A stretch of DNA of 5,594 bases, taken from Actinomycetales bacterium. Its GTDB lineage: Bacteria; Actinomycetota; Actinomycetes; Mycobacteriales; Mycobacteriaceae. The position numbers were made by a program, and so were the translations under genes. This document shows, piece after piece, positions 1 to 5,594 of this stretch; within the stretch, counting starts at the first letter, position 1; each line of letters opens with the position of its first letter. The notes below the pieces were generated by a model that was given only the letters and a program-made list of their open reading frames with translations, made no database searches and was not told where the DNA came from. The stretch covers positions 1-5,594 of the forward strand of contig DUTZ01000055.1 in NCBI GenBank assembly GCA_012841845.1, read 5' to 3'.

Positions 1-689
1 AGTCTGTCGAGGGCTCGCTGGGTGCGGGCTCGGACTTCGGTTCGGTGATCGACCTCGCGATCGGTTCGCTGGCGATCCCGGGCGCTTCGCTCGGCGTGTT
101 GTCGAGTGCCGTGCCGAGCGGCAGTGGTGACGTCGAGAAGTCGGTGTCCGATTCCCTCGGTGGCGACTCGTCGCTGCCGACCCTGCCCGGTGGTTCGCTG
201 GGGCCGGTGCTCGGTTCGCTGGAGGCGGGTTCGGAGGCGGCGGAGACCTCGGTGTCCGATTCCCTCGGTGGCGACTCGTCGCTGCCGGGCGGCGGCTCGA
301 TCCCGTCCGGTTCGATCACCACCGAGTCCGTGACGGACTCGGTCGGCGACCTGCCCGGCGGCGGCTCGCTCGTCCCGGTCATCGGCTCGATCGTCGCCCC
401 CATCGGTTCGCTCGTCGGCTCGCTCGGCGCCCCGGTGGGCTCGCTCGGCGTGCTCGTCCCGATCGCCCTCGTCGGCGGTTCGATCGCGGCCGGCGCCGCG
501 GCGATGCCGGCCATCGAGCAGTCCCTCGCCGGTGGCGGCGTCCAGCTGCCCCCGCTCCCGGCGCTGCCCGAGATCCCGGGCGTGGACACCGGCTCGCTCC
601 CCGGCCAGCCGGGCGAGGCCCCGGCGCAGCAGCCGGTCGAGGACACGCCCCCGGCCCCCGGCCCGGCGGACCCGAACGGCCGCGGCTGA
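1..689 (+). CDS. Low-complexity Gly/Ser/Leu/Pro-rich repeat protein, 5' end missing
   Basis: The reading frame is open from the first full codon (base 3) to a TGA at 687-689, giving 228 visible residues. The GTG at 45 is only an internal possibility with no ribosome binding site, so the true start lies before the window. The protein is built from short GSL/GSI/GSV motifs. Three copies of a Ser-Asp-rich unit are visible: SVSDSLGGDSSLP at visible residues 47-59 and 83-95, and a degenerate SVTDSVGDLP at 109-118. A hydrophobic Val/Ile/Leu/Ala/Gly stretch follows (about residues 125-175), then a Pro-rich tail with few aromatic residues and no cysteine. Such composition is typical of actinobacterial surface or cell-wall-associated proteins, but no signal peptide can be judged because the N-terminus is absent. 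I do not recognise a domain. A glycine-rich IniB-like protein is one loose alternative. The function is unknown; that the frame is coding is fairly sure from its length and the terminator that follows it. Confidence 0.75.
   Translation, partial: SVEGSLGAGSDFGSVIDLAIGSLAIPGASLGVLSSAVPSGSGDVEKSVSDSLGGDSSLPTLPGGSLGPVLGSLEAGSEAAETSVSDSLGGDSSLPGGGSIPSGSITTESVTDSVGDLPGGGSLVPVIGSIVAPIGSLVGSLGAPVGSLGVLVPIALVGGSIAAGAAAMPAIEQSLAGGGVQLPPLPALPEIPGVDTGSLPGQPGEAPAQQPVEDTPPAPGPADPNGRG
141..287 (+). repeat. Exact 39-bp direct repeat inside the low-complexity gene
   Basis: Bases 141-179 and 249-287 are identical over 39 bp, with copies offset by 108 bp (36 codons), so both are read in the same frame as SVSDSLGGDSSLP. 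A weaker third copy starts near 327 (SVTDSVGDLP). Identity at synonymous positions suggests recent duplication or gene conversion rather than selection on protein alone. Confidence 0.9.
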
Positions 690-721
690 TCCGCACGGAT
701 CCTGCCACGACGGCACACAGA

Positions 722-759
722 CCCGAGGCCCGTCCCCGACGAAGGGGACGGGCCTCGGG
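722..759. terminator. Bidirectional intrinsic-type terminator hairpin
   Basis: The 16-base arm 722-737 (CCCGAGGCCCGTCCCC) is perfectly complementary to 744-759, with a six-base loop (GACGAA). It lies 32 bases after the stop of the + strand repeat protein and 17 bases beyond the stop of the - strand SDR gene, so it can end both convergent transcripts. It has no T-tract, as is common for actinobacterial terminators. Confidence 0.85.
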
Positions 760-776
760 CCGTGGAGAGGGGCGCG

Positions 777-1544
777 TTACCGCGGCGCCATGCGCAGGGC
801 GCCGTCCATGCGGATGCACTCGCCGTTGAGGTAGTCGTGCTCCACGATCGCGTTCGCGAGCTGCGCGTAGTCGGCGGGGCGGCCGAGGCGCGACGGGAAC
901 GGGATCGAGGCCTCGAGGGTCTTCTGGAACTCCTCGGTGAGGCCACGCAGCATCGGGGTCTCGATGGTGCCGGGGGCGATGGTGTTGACGCGGATGCCGA
1001 ACTGGGCGAGGTCGCGCGCGGCGCAGATGCCCATCGAGTAGACGCCGCCCTTGGACGCGGCGTAGGCGATCTGGCCGACCTGGCCCTCGTACGCGGCCAC
1101 GGAGGCGGTGTTGATGATGACGCCGCGCTGGCCGTCGGAGTCCACGGTGTCCTGGGTGGACATGGCCTCGGCGGCCAGACGCATGACGTTGAACGTGCCC
1201 ACGAGGTTCACGGAGATGCAGGTCTGGAACAGGTCCAGGGCGTGCACGCCCTTCTTCGAGACGATGCGGGCGGCCGGGGCGATGCCCGCGCAGTTGACCA
1301 CGGCGCGCAGCGGGGCGGCCTCGGTGGCCGTGGCGATCGCGGCCTGGACGTCGGCCTCGCTGGTCACGTCGCAGGCGATCAGCGTGAGGCCGGCGTCGAT
1401 GCCCTGCTCCTTGGCGTTGTCGATCGACTGCTGGAGGTCGAGGCCGAAGACCTGAGCGCCCTTCTCGGCGAACGAGCGTGCGGTGGCGTTACCGAGGCCG
1501 GAGGCGGCACCGGTGACGATGACGGAGGCACCCTTGATGTCCAC
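777..1544 (-). CDS. SDR family 3-hydroxyacyl-CoA dehydrogenase (HSD10-like)
   Basis: This 255-residue protein is a classical short-chain dehydrogenase of full family length. It shows the nucleotide-binding TGAASGLG (residues 11-18), an acidic D36 at the end of the second strand (favouring NAD over NADP), the structural NCAG (84-87), and the catalytic set N113, S148, Y161 and K165. The segments RGVIINTASVAAYEGQVGQ (140-158), IPFPSRLG and the C-terminal NGECIRMDGALRM strongly resemble human HSD17B10 / type II 3-hydroxyacyl-CoA dehydrogenase. The likely reaction is cytoplasmic NAD-dependent oxidation of 3-hydroxyacyl-CoA or 2-methyl-3-hydroxybutyryl-CoA in fatty-acid or isoleucine breakdown; steroid or other alcohol substrates are possible. 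The GTG start is supported by GAAAGGA seven bases upstream; the stop is TAA. It lies 84 bases downstream of the ceramidase gene on the same strand, with no clear terminator between. Family assignment is firm; exact substrate is inference. Confidence 0.93.
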   Translation of the reverse strand: MDIKGASVIVTGAASGLGNATARSFAEKGAQVFGLDLQQSIDNAKEQGIDAGLTLIACDVTSEADVQAAIATATEAAPLRAVVNCAGIAPAARIVSKKGVHALDLFQTCISVNLVGTFNVMRLAAEAMSTQDTVDSDGQRGVIINTASVAAYEGQVGQIAYAASKGGVYSMGICAARDLAQFGIRVNTIAPGTIETPMLRGLTEEFQKTLEASIPFPSRLGRPADYAQLANAIVEHDYLNGECIRMDGALRMAPR

Positions 1545-1551
1545 GGGCGGA

Positions 1552-1558
1552 TCCTTTC
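1552..1558 (-). promoter_or_regulatory. Ribosome binding site of the SDR gene
   Basis: On the - strand this reads GAAAGGA, a purine-rich Shine-Dalgarno element seven bases before the GTG at 1544-1542. It decides the choice of this GTG start, which is also correctly placed for the N-terminal beta strand of the SDR fold. Confidence 0.75.
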
Positions 1559-1574
1559 ACTAGGAGATGCAAGG

Positions 1575-1580
1575 AAAATA
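1575..1580 (-). promoter_or_regulatory. Possible -10 box of the SDR gene
   Basis: The - strand reads TATTTT here, the most AT-rich spot of an otherwise GC-rich 84-base gap, about 30 bases upstream of the GTG start. No good -35 is seen 16-18 bases further upstream. Just upstream, at 1584-1597, CTGGGA is repeated directly with a two-base spacer, and could be an operator. The element would give the SDR gene its own transcript besides any read-through from the ceramidase gene. Confidence 0.3.
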
Positions 1581-1628
1581 CTCTCCCAGTGTCCCAGAGC
1601 CGCGTCCGGTGCACCCCTAAGGCCCGGT

Positions 1629-3677
1629 TCAGCGGACCCCGAAGGCCCGGCTCTCGCCCCGCACGGGGAACAGGCCACCGTCGATCCCGCGGCCCGAGGC
1701 GGTGTACACCACGCGGTACTCGCCGGGCACCGTCCCGGGCGGGATGTCCCAGGTCACGAGCGCGTTGGTCACGGTGAGCAGGCCCTCGAACACGATCATC
1801 GTGGACCAGTCGCCGTCGTCGTGGACCCGGACCCACCGGTCGCCGTCGCGCCGCTCCACCGCGAGGTACGTGTCGCCGCGGCGCAGGTCGGAGTTCGGGT
1901 GCGTGCCGCTGAACCGGACCGCCACGCGCTGGCCCACCCGGTACTCGCCGAGCGGCTGGTCGAGCACGTCCCCGAACGCCCGCAGCGGCGCCGGGGTGTC
2001 CACGAGCGGGTTGCCCAGCGGCGAGGTGGGGATCTGCCCGGTGAGGTCGCGCTCGGGCGACCCGGGGTCGTCGGGCGCGCCGGAGCGCATCGCGCGCGCG
2101 AGGTCGGCGGCGATCTGCTGGATGGCGGGCAGCGTCCACGGGCCGAAGGCGGTGGCGCCGCCCTCGTAGTTCTGCGCCGAGTACTCCTCGGGCGTGGTGA
2201 CGTAGTGGCCGTAGGCATTGGTGTAGCCCTGGACGGTGACGTGGTCCTCGGGCACGCCGAGCTCGGCGGACAGGGTGCGGCGCAGGCGCAGGCCCGCCAC
2301 GACGGTCGGCTCGAAGCCCAGGCAGAACAGGTAGTGGGTGCCCAGGCGGACGAGGTGGAACGGGTAGACGCGCTGGATCGCGTGCGGCACCAGCCCCACC
2401 GGCAGGAGGACGTCCTTGGCGCCGTGGGCCTCGCGCAGCCACGCCGGCACCACCACGTCGGTGATCGCCTTGACGGCCGGGTTGCCGCCGCGGTCGCCCT
2501 CGGCGAAGGGCAGTTCGTCCCCGCCGCCGCCGTCCTCCTGGCTGCCCGAGGCGAAGGCGGCCCCGAGCGCGGCGACGGCGGTGCGGTGGCTGCGGCCGTC
2601 GCCGGTGAACTCGGGCCGCACCTCGACGGCCGACATGTCCACCCACCGGTGCCGCACGTCGATCCCGCCGCCGAGCGGCCGGACCCCGCGGCCCACCTGG
2701 TCGCGCGCGGCCGCGAACTGCCGCTCGCCGGTGATACGGGTGTTGAGCCACTCGTCGGTCGTGGGCCCGTGCCCGGGACGCAGGTCGAGGTTGGGGCTCA
2801 CGTCGCCGGGGTTGGTCTGCGCGAACGCCGTGACGAGCGCCGGCGTGCCTCCGGCGAGGTAGTCCTGGCCCGCGACCTCGCGCTCCCAGTGCCAGGCGGC
2901 GTAGCCCTTGTTGTCCGACGAGGCGAGCCGGTTCTCGGCGGTCATCGAGGTGGCGTGGGCGGCGAACCAGTTGAGCACGCCCACCAGCCGGCCGCCGCGG
3001 GTGATCTGCAGCGACTGCGAGCGCGGGTCGATCCCCTCGGGGAAGTGGGCCCGCTCCTCCGGGGTGTCGCGCTCGAAGGAGCCGCGGGAGCGGTTGACGC
3101 CGGCGTCGTGCAGCACGCCCGTGGTGACGCCCACCTCGGACGGGGCGAGGTCGTGGTGGGCCATGCGGACGGCGTCGACGATGCCCGCGCAGTTGGCCTC
3201 GAAGGTCACCGGCCGGAACCCGCCCATGGACAGGTCGACCATCGGGTGGCCGGAGGTGCCGCCGGGCGCGGCGTGCGTGTGCGTGGCGGTGAGCGCCACG
3301 TTGCCCTCGTGGTAGGTGTCGCCGAACTCGGCGGCCAGCCGCCGCAGCACCTCCTGCTGGATGGACTGGAACATGAGCCCGATCTCGGCCGTCACGTGGA
3401 GGAACCGGGGCGACGACGGCGAGTCCGCGAACACGAAGGCGCGGGCCCGCTGGCGCAGGTGCAGCCCGACGGACGACTGCTCGGTGTCCGCGTACCCGTT
3501 CATGCCGGCGCCCAGCGGCTCTCCCGTCATGTCGCCGATGCCCCGACCGACGTACATCGGGGTCGACTGCGCGGACGCCACGGCGGGCAGCAGCGACTGC
3601 AGGGTCGCGATGCCGCCGAGCGCCGCGGCCCCGCCCAACACCGCGCGGCGGCTGACAGTGGTGTGGGTCTCACTCAT
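1629..3677 (-). CDS. Neutral ceramidase, Tat-exported
   Basis: This 682-residue protein matches the neutral/alkaline ceramidase family, which hydrolyses the N-acyl bond of ceramide to sphingosine and fatty acid; the Pseudomonas enzyme is about 670 residues. The N-terminus is a twin-arginine signal (SRRAVLGG at 9-16, hydrophobic core to about 34, likely cleavage after ASA at 34-36), so it acts outside the membrane. Visible active-site motifs are THTHAAPGG (132-140, zinc ligand H133 by family analogy), NWFAAHATSM (H241, second zinc histidine), GDVSPN (291-296, with S294 matching the family's catalytic serine), LGFEPT (E456, zinc glutamate) and NAYGHYVTTPEEY (zinc tyrosine probably Y492). A C-terminal beta-rich Ig-like domain covers about 570-682. 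All key residues are present and the gene looks intact. Its ATG start lacks a Shine-Dalgarno but has a -10-like TAGCGT seven bases upstream, fitting leaderless translation. The SDR gene follows 84 bases downstream and may be co-transcribed. Substrate range is inferred from family. Confidence 0.94.
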   Translation of the reverse strand: MSETHTTVSRRAVLGGAAALGGIATLQSLLPAVASAQSTPMYVGRGIGDMTGEPLGAGMNGYADTEQSSVGLHLRQRARAFVFADSPSSPRFLHVTAEIGLMFQSIQQEVLRRLAAEFGDTYHEGNVALTATHTHAAPGGTSGHPMVDLSMGGFRPVTFEANCAGIVDAVRMAHHDLAPSEVGVTTGVLHDAGVNRSRGSFERDTPEERAHFPEGIDPRSQSLQITRGGRLVGVLNWFAAHATSMTAENRLASSDNKGYAAWHWEREVAGQDYLAGGTPALVTAFAQTNPGDVSPNLDLRPGHGPTTDEWLNTRITGERQFAAARDQVGRGVRPLGGGIDVRHRWVDMSAVEVRPEFTGDGRSHRTAVAALGAAFASGSQEDGGGGDELPFAEGDRGGNPAVKAITDVVVPAWLREAHGAKDVLLPVGLVPHAIQRVYPFHLVRLGTHYLFCLGFEPTVVAGLRLRRTLSAELGVPEDHVTVQGYTNAYGHYVTTPEEYSAQNYEGGATAFGPWTLPAIQQIAADLARAMRSGAPDDPGSPERDLTGQIPTSPLGNPLVDTPAPLRAFGDVLDQPLGEYRVGQRVAVRFSGTHPNSDLRRGDTYLAVERRDGDRWVRVHDDGDWSTMIVFEGLLTVTNALVTWDIPPGTVPGEYRVVYTASGRGIDGGLFPVRGESRAFGVR

Positions 3678-3684
3678 GCGGGAG

Positions 3685-3711
3685 ACGCTACCGCAGCTGG
3701 ACGGGTGTCCG
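3685..3711 (-). promoter_or_regulatory. Possible leaderless promoter of the ceramidase gene
   Basis: The - strand reads TAGCGT at 3690-3685, fitting the actinobacterial -10 pattern TANNNT. Seven bases separate it from the A of the ATG at 3677, which is the spacing expected when transcription begins at the start codon. CGGACA at 3711-3706 matches four of six -35 positions but with a short 15-base spacer. No Shine-Dalgarno precedes this ATG, which supports a leaderless transcript. Confidence 0.45.
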
Positions 3712-3717
3712 GACGCG

Positions 3718-3751
3718 GACGGGCCCCGCGCTCGCGTGCGCGGGGCCCGTC
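3718..3751 (-). terminator. Terminator hairpin downstream of sodA
   Basis: A 14-base arm (3718-3731, GACGGGCCCCGCGC) pairs perfectly with 3738-3751 around a six-base loop (TCGCGT). It lies 26 bases beyond the sodA stop and just upstream of the ceramidase promoter candidate, so it would insulate the ceramidase gene from sodA transcription. No T-tract is present on either side. Confidence 0.8.
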
Positions 3752-3777
3752 GGTCGGGAGTCGGGGAGTCGGCGGAC

Positions 3778-4380
3778 TCAGCCCTTGGCGGCGGCGTACC
3801 GCTGCGCGACGTCCTCCCAGTTGACGACGTTCCACCAGGCCTTGACGTAGTCGGCCTTGACGTTCTTGTACTGGAGGTAGAAGGCGTGCTCCCACATGTC
3901 CAGCATGAGCAGCGGGGTGATGTTCACCGAGATGTTGCCCTGCTGGTCGGTGAGCTGCTGGATGACGAGGCGCTCACCGATGTGGTCGTAGCCCAGGACC
4001 GACCAGCCGGAGCCCTGCAGGGTGCTCGCGACCGCGTTGAAGTGGGCCTGGAACTTGTCGAACGAGCCGAACTCGGCGTCGATCGCGGAGGCCAGCTCGC
4101 CCTCGGGCTTGTCGCCACCGTTGGGCGACATGTTCTTCCAGAACACCGAGTGGTTGGTGTGGCCACCCAGGTGGAAGGCGAGGTTCTTGCTCAGCAGCGG
4201 GGCCTTGCCCGAGATCGAGCCGTCCTCGCGGGCCTCCGCGAGCTGCTCGAGCGCGGTGTTGGCGCCGGCGACGTAGGTGGCGTGGTGCTTGGAGTGGTGC
4301 AGCTCCATGATCTCGCCGGAGATGTGCGGCTCTAGCGCGCCGTAGTCGTAGTCGAGATCGGGAAGAACGTACTCGGCCAT
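3778..4380 (-). CDS. sodA: Superoxide dismutase, Mn-type
   Basis: This 200-residue protein is an iron/manganese superoxide dismutase, converting superoxide to hydrogen peroxide and oxygen. The N-terminal helical hairpin domain (about 1-90) carries [10 protein letters not shown] (28-37) and [10 protein letters not shown] (72-81). The C-terminal alpha/beta domain carries the family signature DMWEHAFY (161-168). Metal ligands are H28, H77, D161 and H165. The second-shell residue Q146 (in DQQGN) replaces the histidine at the matching site of the iron enzyme of M. tuberculosis, and with the glycines at 72-73 it indicates manganese preference. No Sec or Tat signal is seen, but mycobacterial SodA can be exported without one. 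The frame stays open upstream to 4533, yet the ATG at 4380 is chosen because the SodA N-terminus ([19 protein letters not shown]) starts there and AGAAAGGA lies nine bases before it. The enzyme is about seven residues shorter at the C-terminus than M. tuberculosis SodA. It is probably monocistronic, ended by the hairpin at 3718-3751. Confidence 0.96.
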   Translation of the reverse strand: MAEYVLPDLDYDYGALEPHISGEIMELHHSKHHATYVAGANTALEQLAEAREDGSISGKAPLLSKNLAFHLGGHTNHSVFWKNMSPNGGDKPEGELASAIDAEFGSFDKFQAHFNAVASTLQGSGWSVLGYDHIGERLVIQQLTDQQGNISVNITPLLMLDMWEHAFYLQYKNVKADYVKAWWNVVNWEDVAQRYAAAKG

Positions 4381-4531
4381 AACGGGGAGTCCTTTCTGTT
4401 GGGTGGCGGGCAGCGCGCGGGCCAGCAGCCCGTGGCGCCCGTCACGGCGACCGACCTCCACCATAGTGATCGCGCGCCCTCGCCGTCGTCCACCGGATCC
4501 GCTCCCACCGCGGCGCCGCGCGCCGCCTGCC
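4381..4531. promoter_or_regulatory. Divergent intergenic region between sodA and the Nudix gene
   Basis: This 151-base gap must hold promoters for both divergent genes. The only AT-richer spot is around 4460-4470. On the - strand it reads TATGGT (4465-4460), a possible sodA -10 giving a leader of about 70 bases; on the + strand the overlapping CATAGT (4462-4467) is a weak -10 for the Nudix gene. No convincing -35 is seen for either. The sodA leader contains only short inverted repeats, such as CGGGC/GCCCG at 4418-4432, with no recognisable riboswitch. Assignment of the boxes is tentative. Confidence 0.35.
4390..4397 (-). promoter_or_regulatory. Ribosome binding site of sodA
   Basis: The - strand reads AGAAAGGA nine bases before the ATG at 4380. 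It resembles the GAAAGGA of the SDR gene and settles the start against the upstream in-frame extension that runs to 4533. Confidence 0.75.
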
Positions 4532-4984
4532 ATGATCGGGGGCGTGGATCAGCGCGATAGCCCCTCCGGGCGCGTCATCTCCGTCTCCGCCGTGGTGCTC
4601 ACCCGCGCCGACGGCGCCGTGGTCACGGTCCGCAAGCGCGGCACCGACCGCTTCATGCTGCCCGGCGGCAAATGGGAGCCGAGGGAGGGGCCCGCGGAGT
4701 GCGCGGCGCGCGAGTTGCACGAGGAGCTGGGGCTCGACGTGGACGCCGCCGCGCTCGCCCGCCTCGGCCGCTTCCGCACCGCGACCGCCAACGAGCCGGG
4801 CTTCGTCCTGGTCTCCGAGGTGTTCGCCGTGGACCTGGTCGCCGGCCGCGACGAGCCGTCGCCGCGCGCCGAGATCGCCGAACTGCGGTGGGTGCGGCCC
4901 GGGGACGTCGCGGGCCTGCCGGAGGAGGACTGCGCGCCGTGGGCCCCGCTGCTCGTGCGGGTCGCGCGCGAGGCGGCGGGGTGA
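4532..4984 (+). CDS. Nudix hydrolase
   Basis: A small protein of about 150 residues with a complete Nudix box at 46-68 fitting GX5EX7REUXEEXGU: G46, E52, R60-E61, E64-E65 and G67 are all present, so the Mg-binding glutamates are intact. The fold starts with [10 protein letters not shown] (14-23) and the loop before the box reads [11 protein letters not shown] (40-50). The C-terminal half contains EIAELRWV, a common Nudix ending. Such enzymes hydrolyse a nucleoside diphosphate linked to another group (oxidised dNTPs, ADP-ribose, NAD-like or capped nucleotides); nothing here identifies the substrate. The start is uncertain: ATG at 4532 has no Shine-Dalgarno, and GTG at 4544 in the same frame is an alternative, with GGGGG directly before it but too close to be a normal site. 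Both leave the domain whole. It diverges from sodA and converges with the methyltransferase, its TGA ending one base before that gene's stop. Confidence 0.9.
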   Translation: MIGGVDQRDSPSGRVISVSAVVLTRADGAVVTVRKRGTDRFMLPGGKWEPREGPAECAARELHEELGLDVDAAALARLGRFRTATANEPGFVLVSEVFAVDLVAGRDEPSPRAEIAELRWVRPGDVAGLPEEDCAPWAPLLVRVAREAAG

Positions 4985-4985
4985 C

Positions 4986-5594
4986 TCAGGGCGGACCTTC
5001 GGTGGCCGGGTTCTCGGTGGCCCGCGCGCGGGTCAGGTACAGGTCGGTGCGGTACGGGATCTCGATGCTGTCCTCGCCGGCGATCACCGCGGCGACGGCG
5101 TCGAGCGTGCGTCGCCGGGCGTCGTGATCGAGGGAGGCGATCCAGCTCCACGAGGCGACCAGTGCGAGGAAGTCGGCGGGTGTCAGCTCGTGCGTGTGGC
5201 TGAACGCGCTGTGCTCGGGGTCGGCGAACAGCCCGGTGCGCGTGAGACCGTCGCGCCAGCGTCCGTTCCCGGCCGGGAAATCGCCGGCGGCCCGCCGGTG
5301 AGGAGTGACGACGCGGCGGAAGCCCTCGAGCCACGGCGTGCTCTCGTCGGTCCACGTCGGCACGTTCCACAGCACCGCGAGACCCCCGGCGGGCGTGAGG
5401 ACGCGGGCGATCTCCGCCGCCGCCGCTGCCGTGTCGAACCAGTGGAATGCCTCGCCGACCACCACCGCATCGACCGCGTGATCGGGGAGCGGGATCGCCT
5501 CGGCCGTGCCGTCCAGGACGGTGACGTCGGGGAGCTCCCGGGCGATCCTGTCCCGCATCCGCGGCATCGGCTCGACGGCGACCACCCGCCGCAC
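4986..5594 (-). CDS. Class I SAM-dependent methyltransferase, N-terminus outside window
   Basis: The frame runs from the right edge (5594) to a TGA at 4988-4986, with 202 residues visible. The first visible codon is a GTG, but the sequence opens at VVAVEPMPRMRDRI, the second-strand region that normally follows the glycine-rich SAM-binding motif I, so motif I and the start lie beyond the window. Visible motifs fit the Methyltransf_11-like family: the acidic E8 of AVEP that would bind the ribose of SAM, DGTAEAIPLPDHAVDAVVVG (28-47, motifs II-III), the characteristic EAFHWFD (48-54), EIARVLTPAGGLAVLWNVP (61-79), and a C-terminal region with IPYRTDLYLTRAR (about 179-191). The protein is probably cytoplasmic; its methyl acceptor cannot be told from sequence. 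Relatives in Mycobacteriales are mostly uncharacterised. It ends one base from the Nudix stop, with no terminator between. Confidence 0.9.
   Translation of the reverse strand: MRRVVAVEPMPRMRDRIARELPDVTVLDGTAEAIPLPDHAVDAVVVGEAFHWFDTAAAAAEIARVLTPAGGLAVLWNVPTWTDESTPWLEGFRRVVTPHRRAAGDFPAGNGRWRDGLTRTGLFADPEHSAFSHTHELTPADFLALVASWSWIASLDHDARRRTLDAVAAVIAGEDSIEIPYRTDLYLTRARATENPATEGPP

Noticed and set aside
1619..1650. AAGGCCCGG repeated at 1619-1627 and 1642-1650 around the ceramidase stop.
   Set aside because: A nine-base G/C-rich direct repeat is expected by chance here and forms no hairpin or known element.
1489..2751. A 420-codon - strand frame overlapping the ceramidase gene in another phase, running into the SDR region.
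   Set aside because: Composition is Arg/Ala/Pro/Gly-rich and low-complexity, and the overlapped ceramidase frame carries the real motifs, so this is a frame shadow, not a fusion or frameshifted gene.
762..3824. A 1020-codon open frame on the + strand, antisense to both the SDR and ceramidase genes.
   Set aside because: It is His/Arg/Gly/Val-rich without any recognisable domain and runs opposite two genes with intact catalytic motifs. Long antisense frames are expected in very GC-rich DNA because stop codons are rare.
3316..4335. A 339-codon + strand frame opposite the start of the ceramidase gene and the whole of sodA.
   Set aside because: It lies antisense to sodA, whose coding is certain, and it spans a terminator hairpin and an intergenic region, with no domain.
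4381..4533. N-terminal extension of sodA up to an in-frame start at 4533.
   Set aside because: The extension is Gly/Arg-rich and unlike any SodA N-terminus, while the ATG at 4380 has a Shine-Dalgarno at 4390-4397 and the family's normal beginning.
5021..5032. CCCGCGCGCGGG palindrome considered as a terminator for the Nudix gene.
   Set aside because: It is a 12-base palindrome with no loop, lies inside the methyltransferase coding region, and such G/C runs arise easily in this DNA.
4549..5370. A 273-codon - strand frame opposite the Nudix gene and overlapping the methyltransferase.
   Set aside because: Arg/Ser/Pro/Ala-rich sequence with no motif; both overlapped genes show full family signatures.

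Overview
The window is very GC-rich, with strong G/C bias at third codon positions, several GTG or poorly led starts, and terminator hairpins that lack T-tracts. Together with a superoxide dismutase closely resembling mycobacterial SodA, this points to a chromosomal segment of a high-GC actinobacterium of the order Mycobacteriales (Dietzia, Gordonia, Rhodococcus or Mycobacterium type). I cannot fix the genus from sequence alone. I see no mobile element, CRISPR array, tRNA or rRNA, and no gene-free stretch over 300 bases.

Layout, left to right. (1) The 3' part of a low-complexity Gly/Ser/Leu/Pro-rich protein gene on the + strand (start lies before the window), carrying an exact 39-bp direct repeat. 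(2) A perfect 16-bp-stem hairpin at 722-759 between convergent genes, serving as a probable bidirectional terminator. (3) On the - strand, an SDR dehydrogenase of the HSD10 / type II 3-hydroxyacyl-CoA dehydrogenase type (777-1544). (4) Upstream of it on the same strand, a Tat-exported neutral ceramidase (1629-3677), possibly expressed from a leaderless promoter. (5) A 14-bp-stem hairpin (3718-3751) ending the next - strand gene, a Mn-type superoxide dismutase, sodA (3778-4380). (6) A 151-bp divergent intergenic region. (7) A small Nudix hydrolase on + (about 4532-4984). (8) A class I SAM-dependent methyltransferase on -, cut by the right edge (4986-5594). Its stop codon is one base away from the Nudix stop codon.

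How the genes may relate: the ceramidase would release sphingosine and free fatty acid outside the membrane, and the SDR downstream of it resembles enzymes of fatty-acid and branched-chain acyl-CoA oxidation. A lipid-use pairing is therefore plausible but is inference from adjacency. SodA, the Nudix hydrolase and the methyltransferase look like ordinary housekeeping or stress genes. I found no convincing evidence of a new multi-gene system. The items most worth a second look are the repeat protein at the left edge, the complete ceramidase with its possible leaderless promoter, and the terminator-less convergent Nudix/methyltransferase junction.
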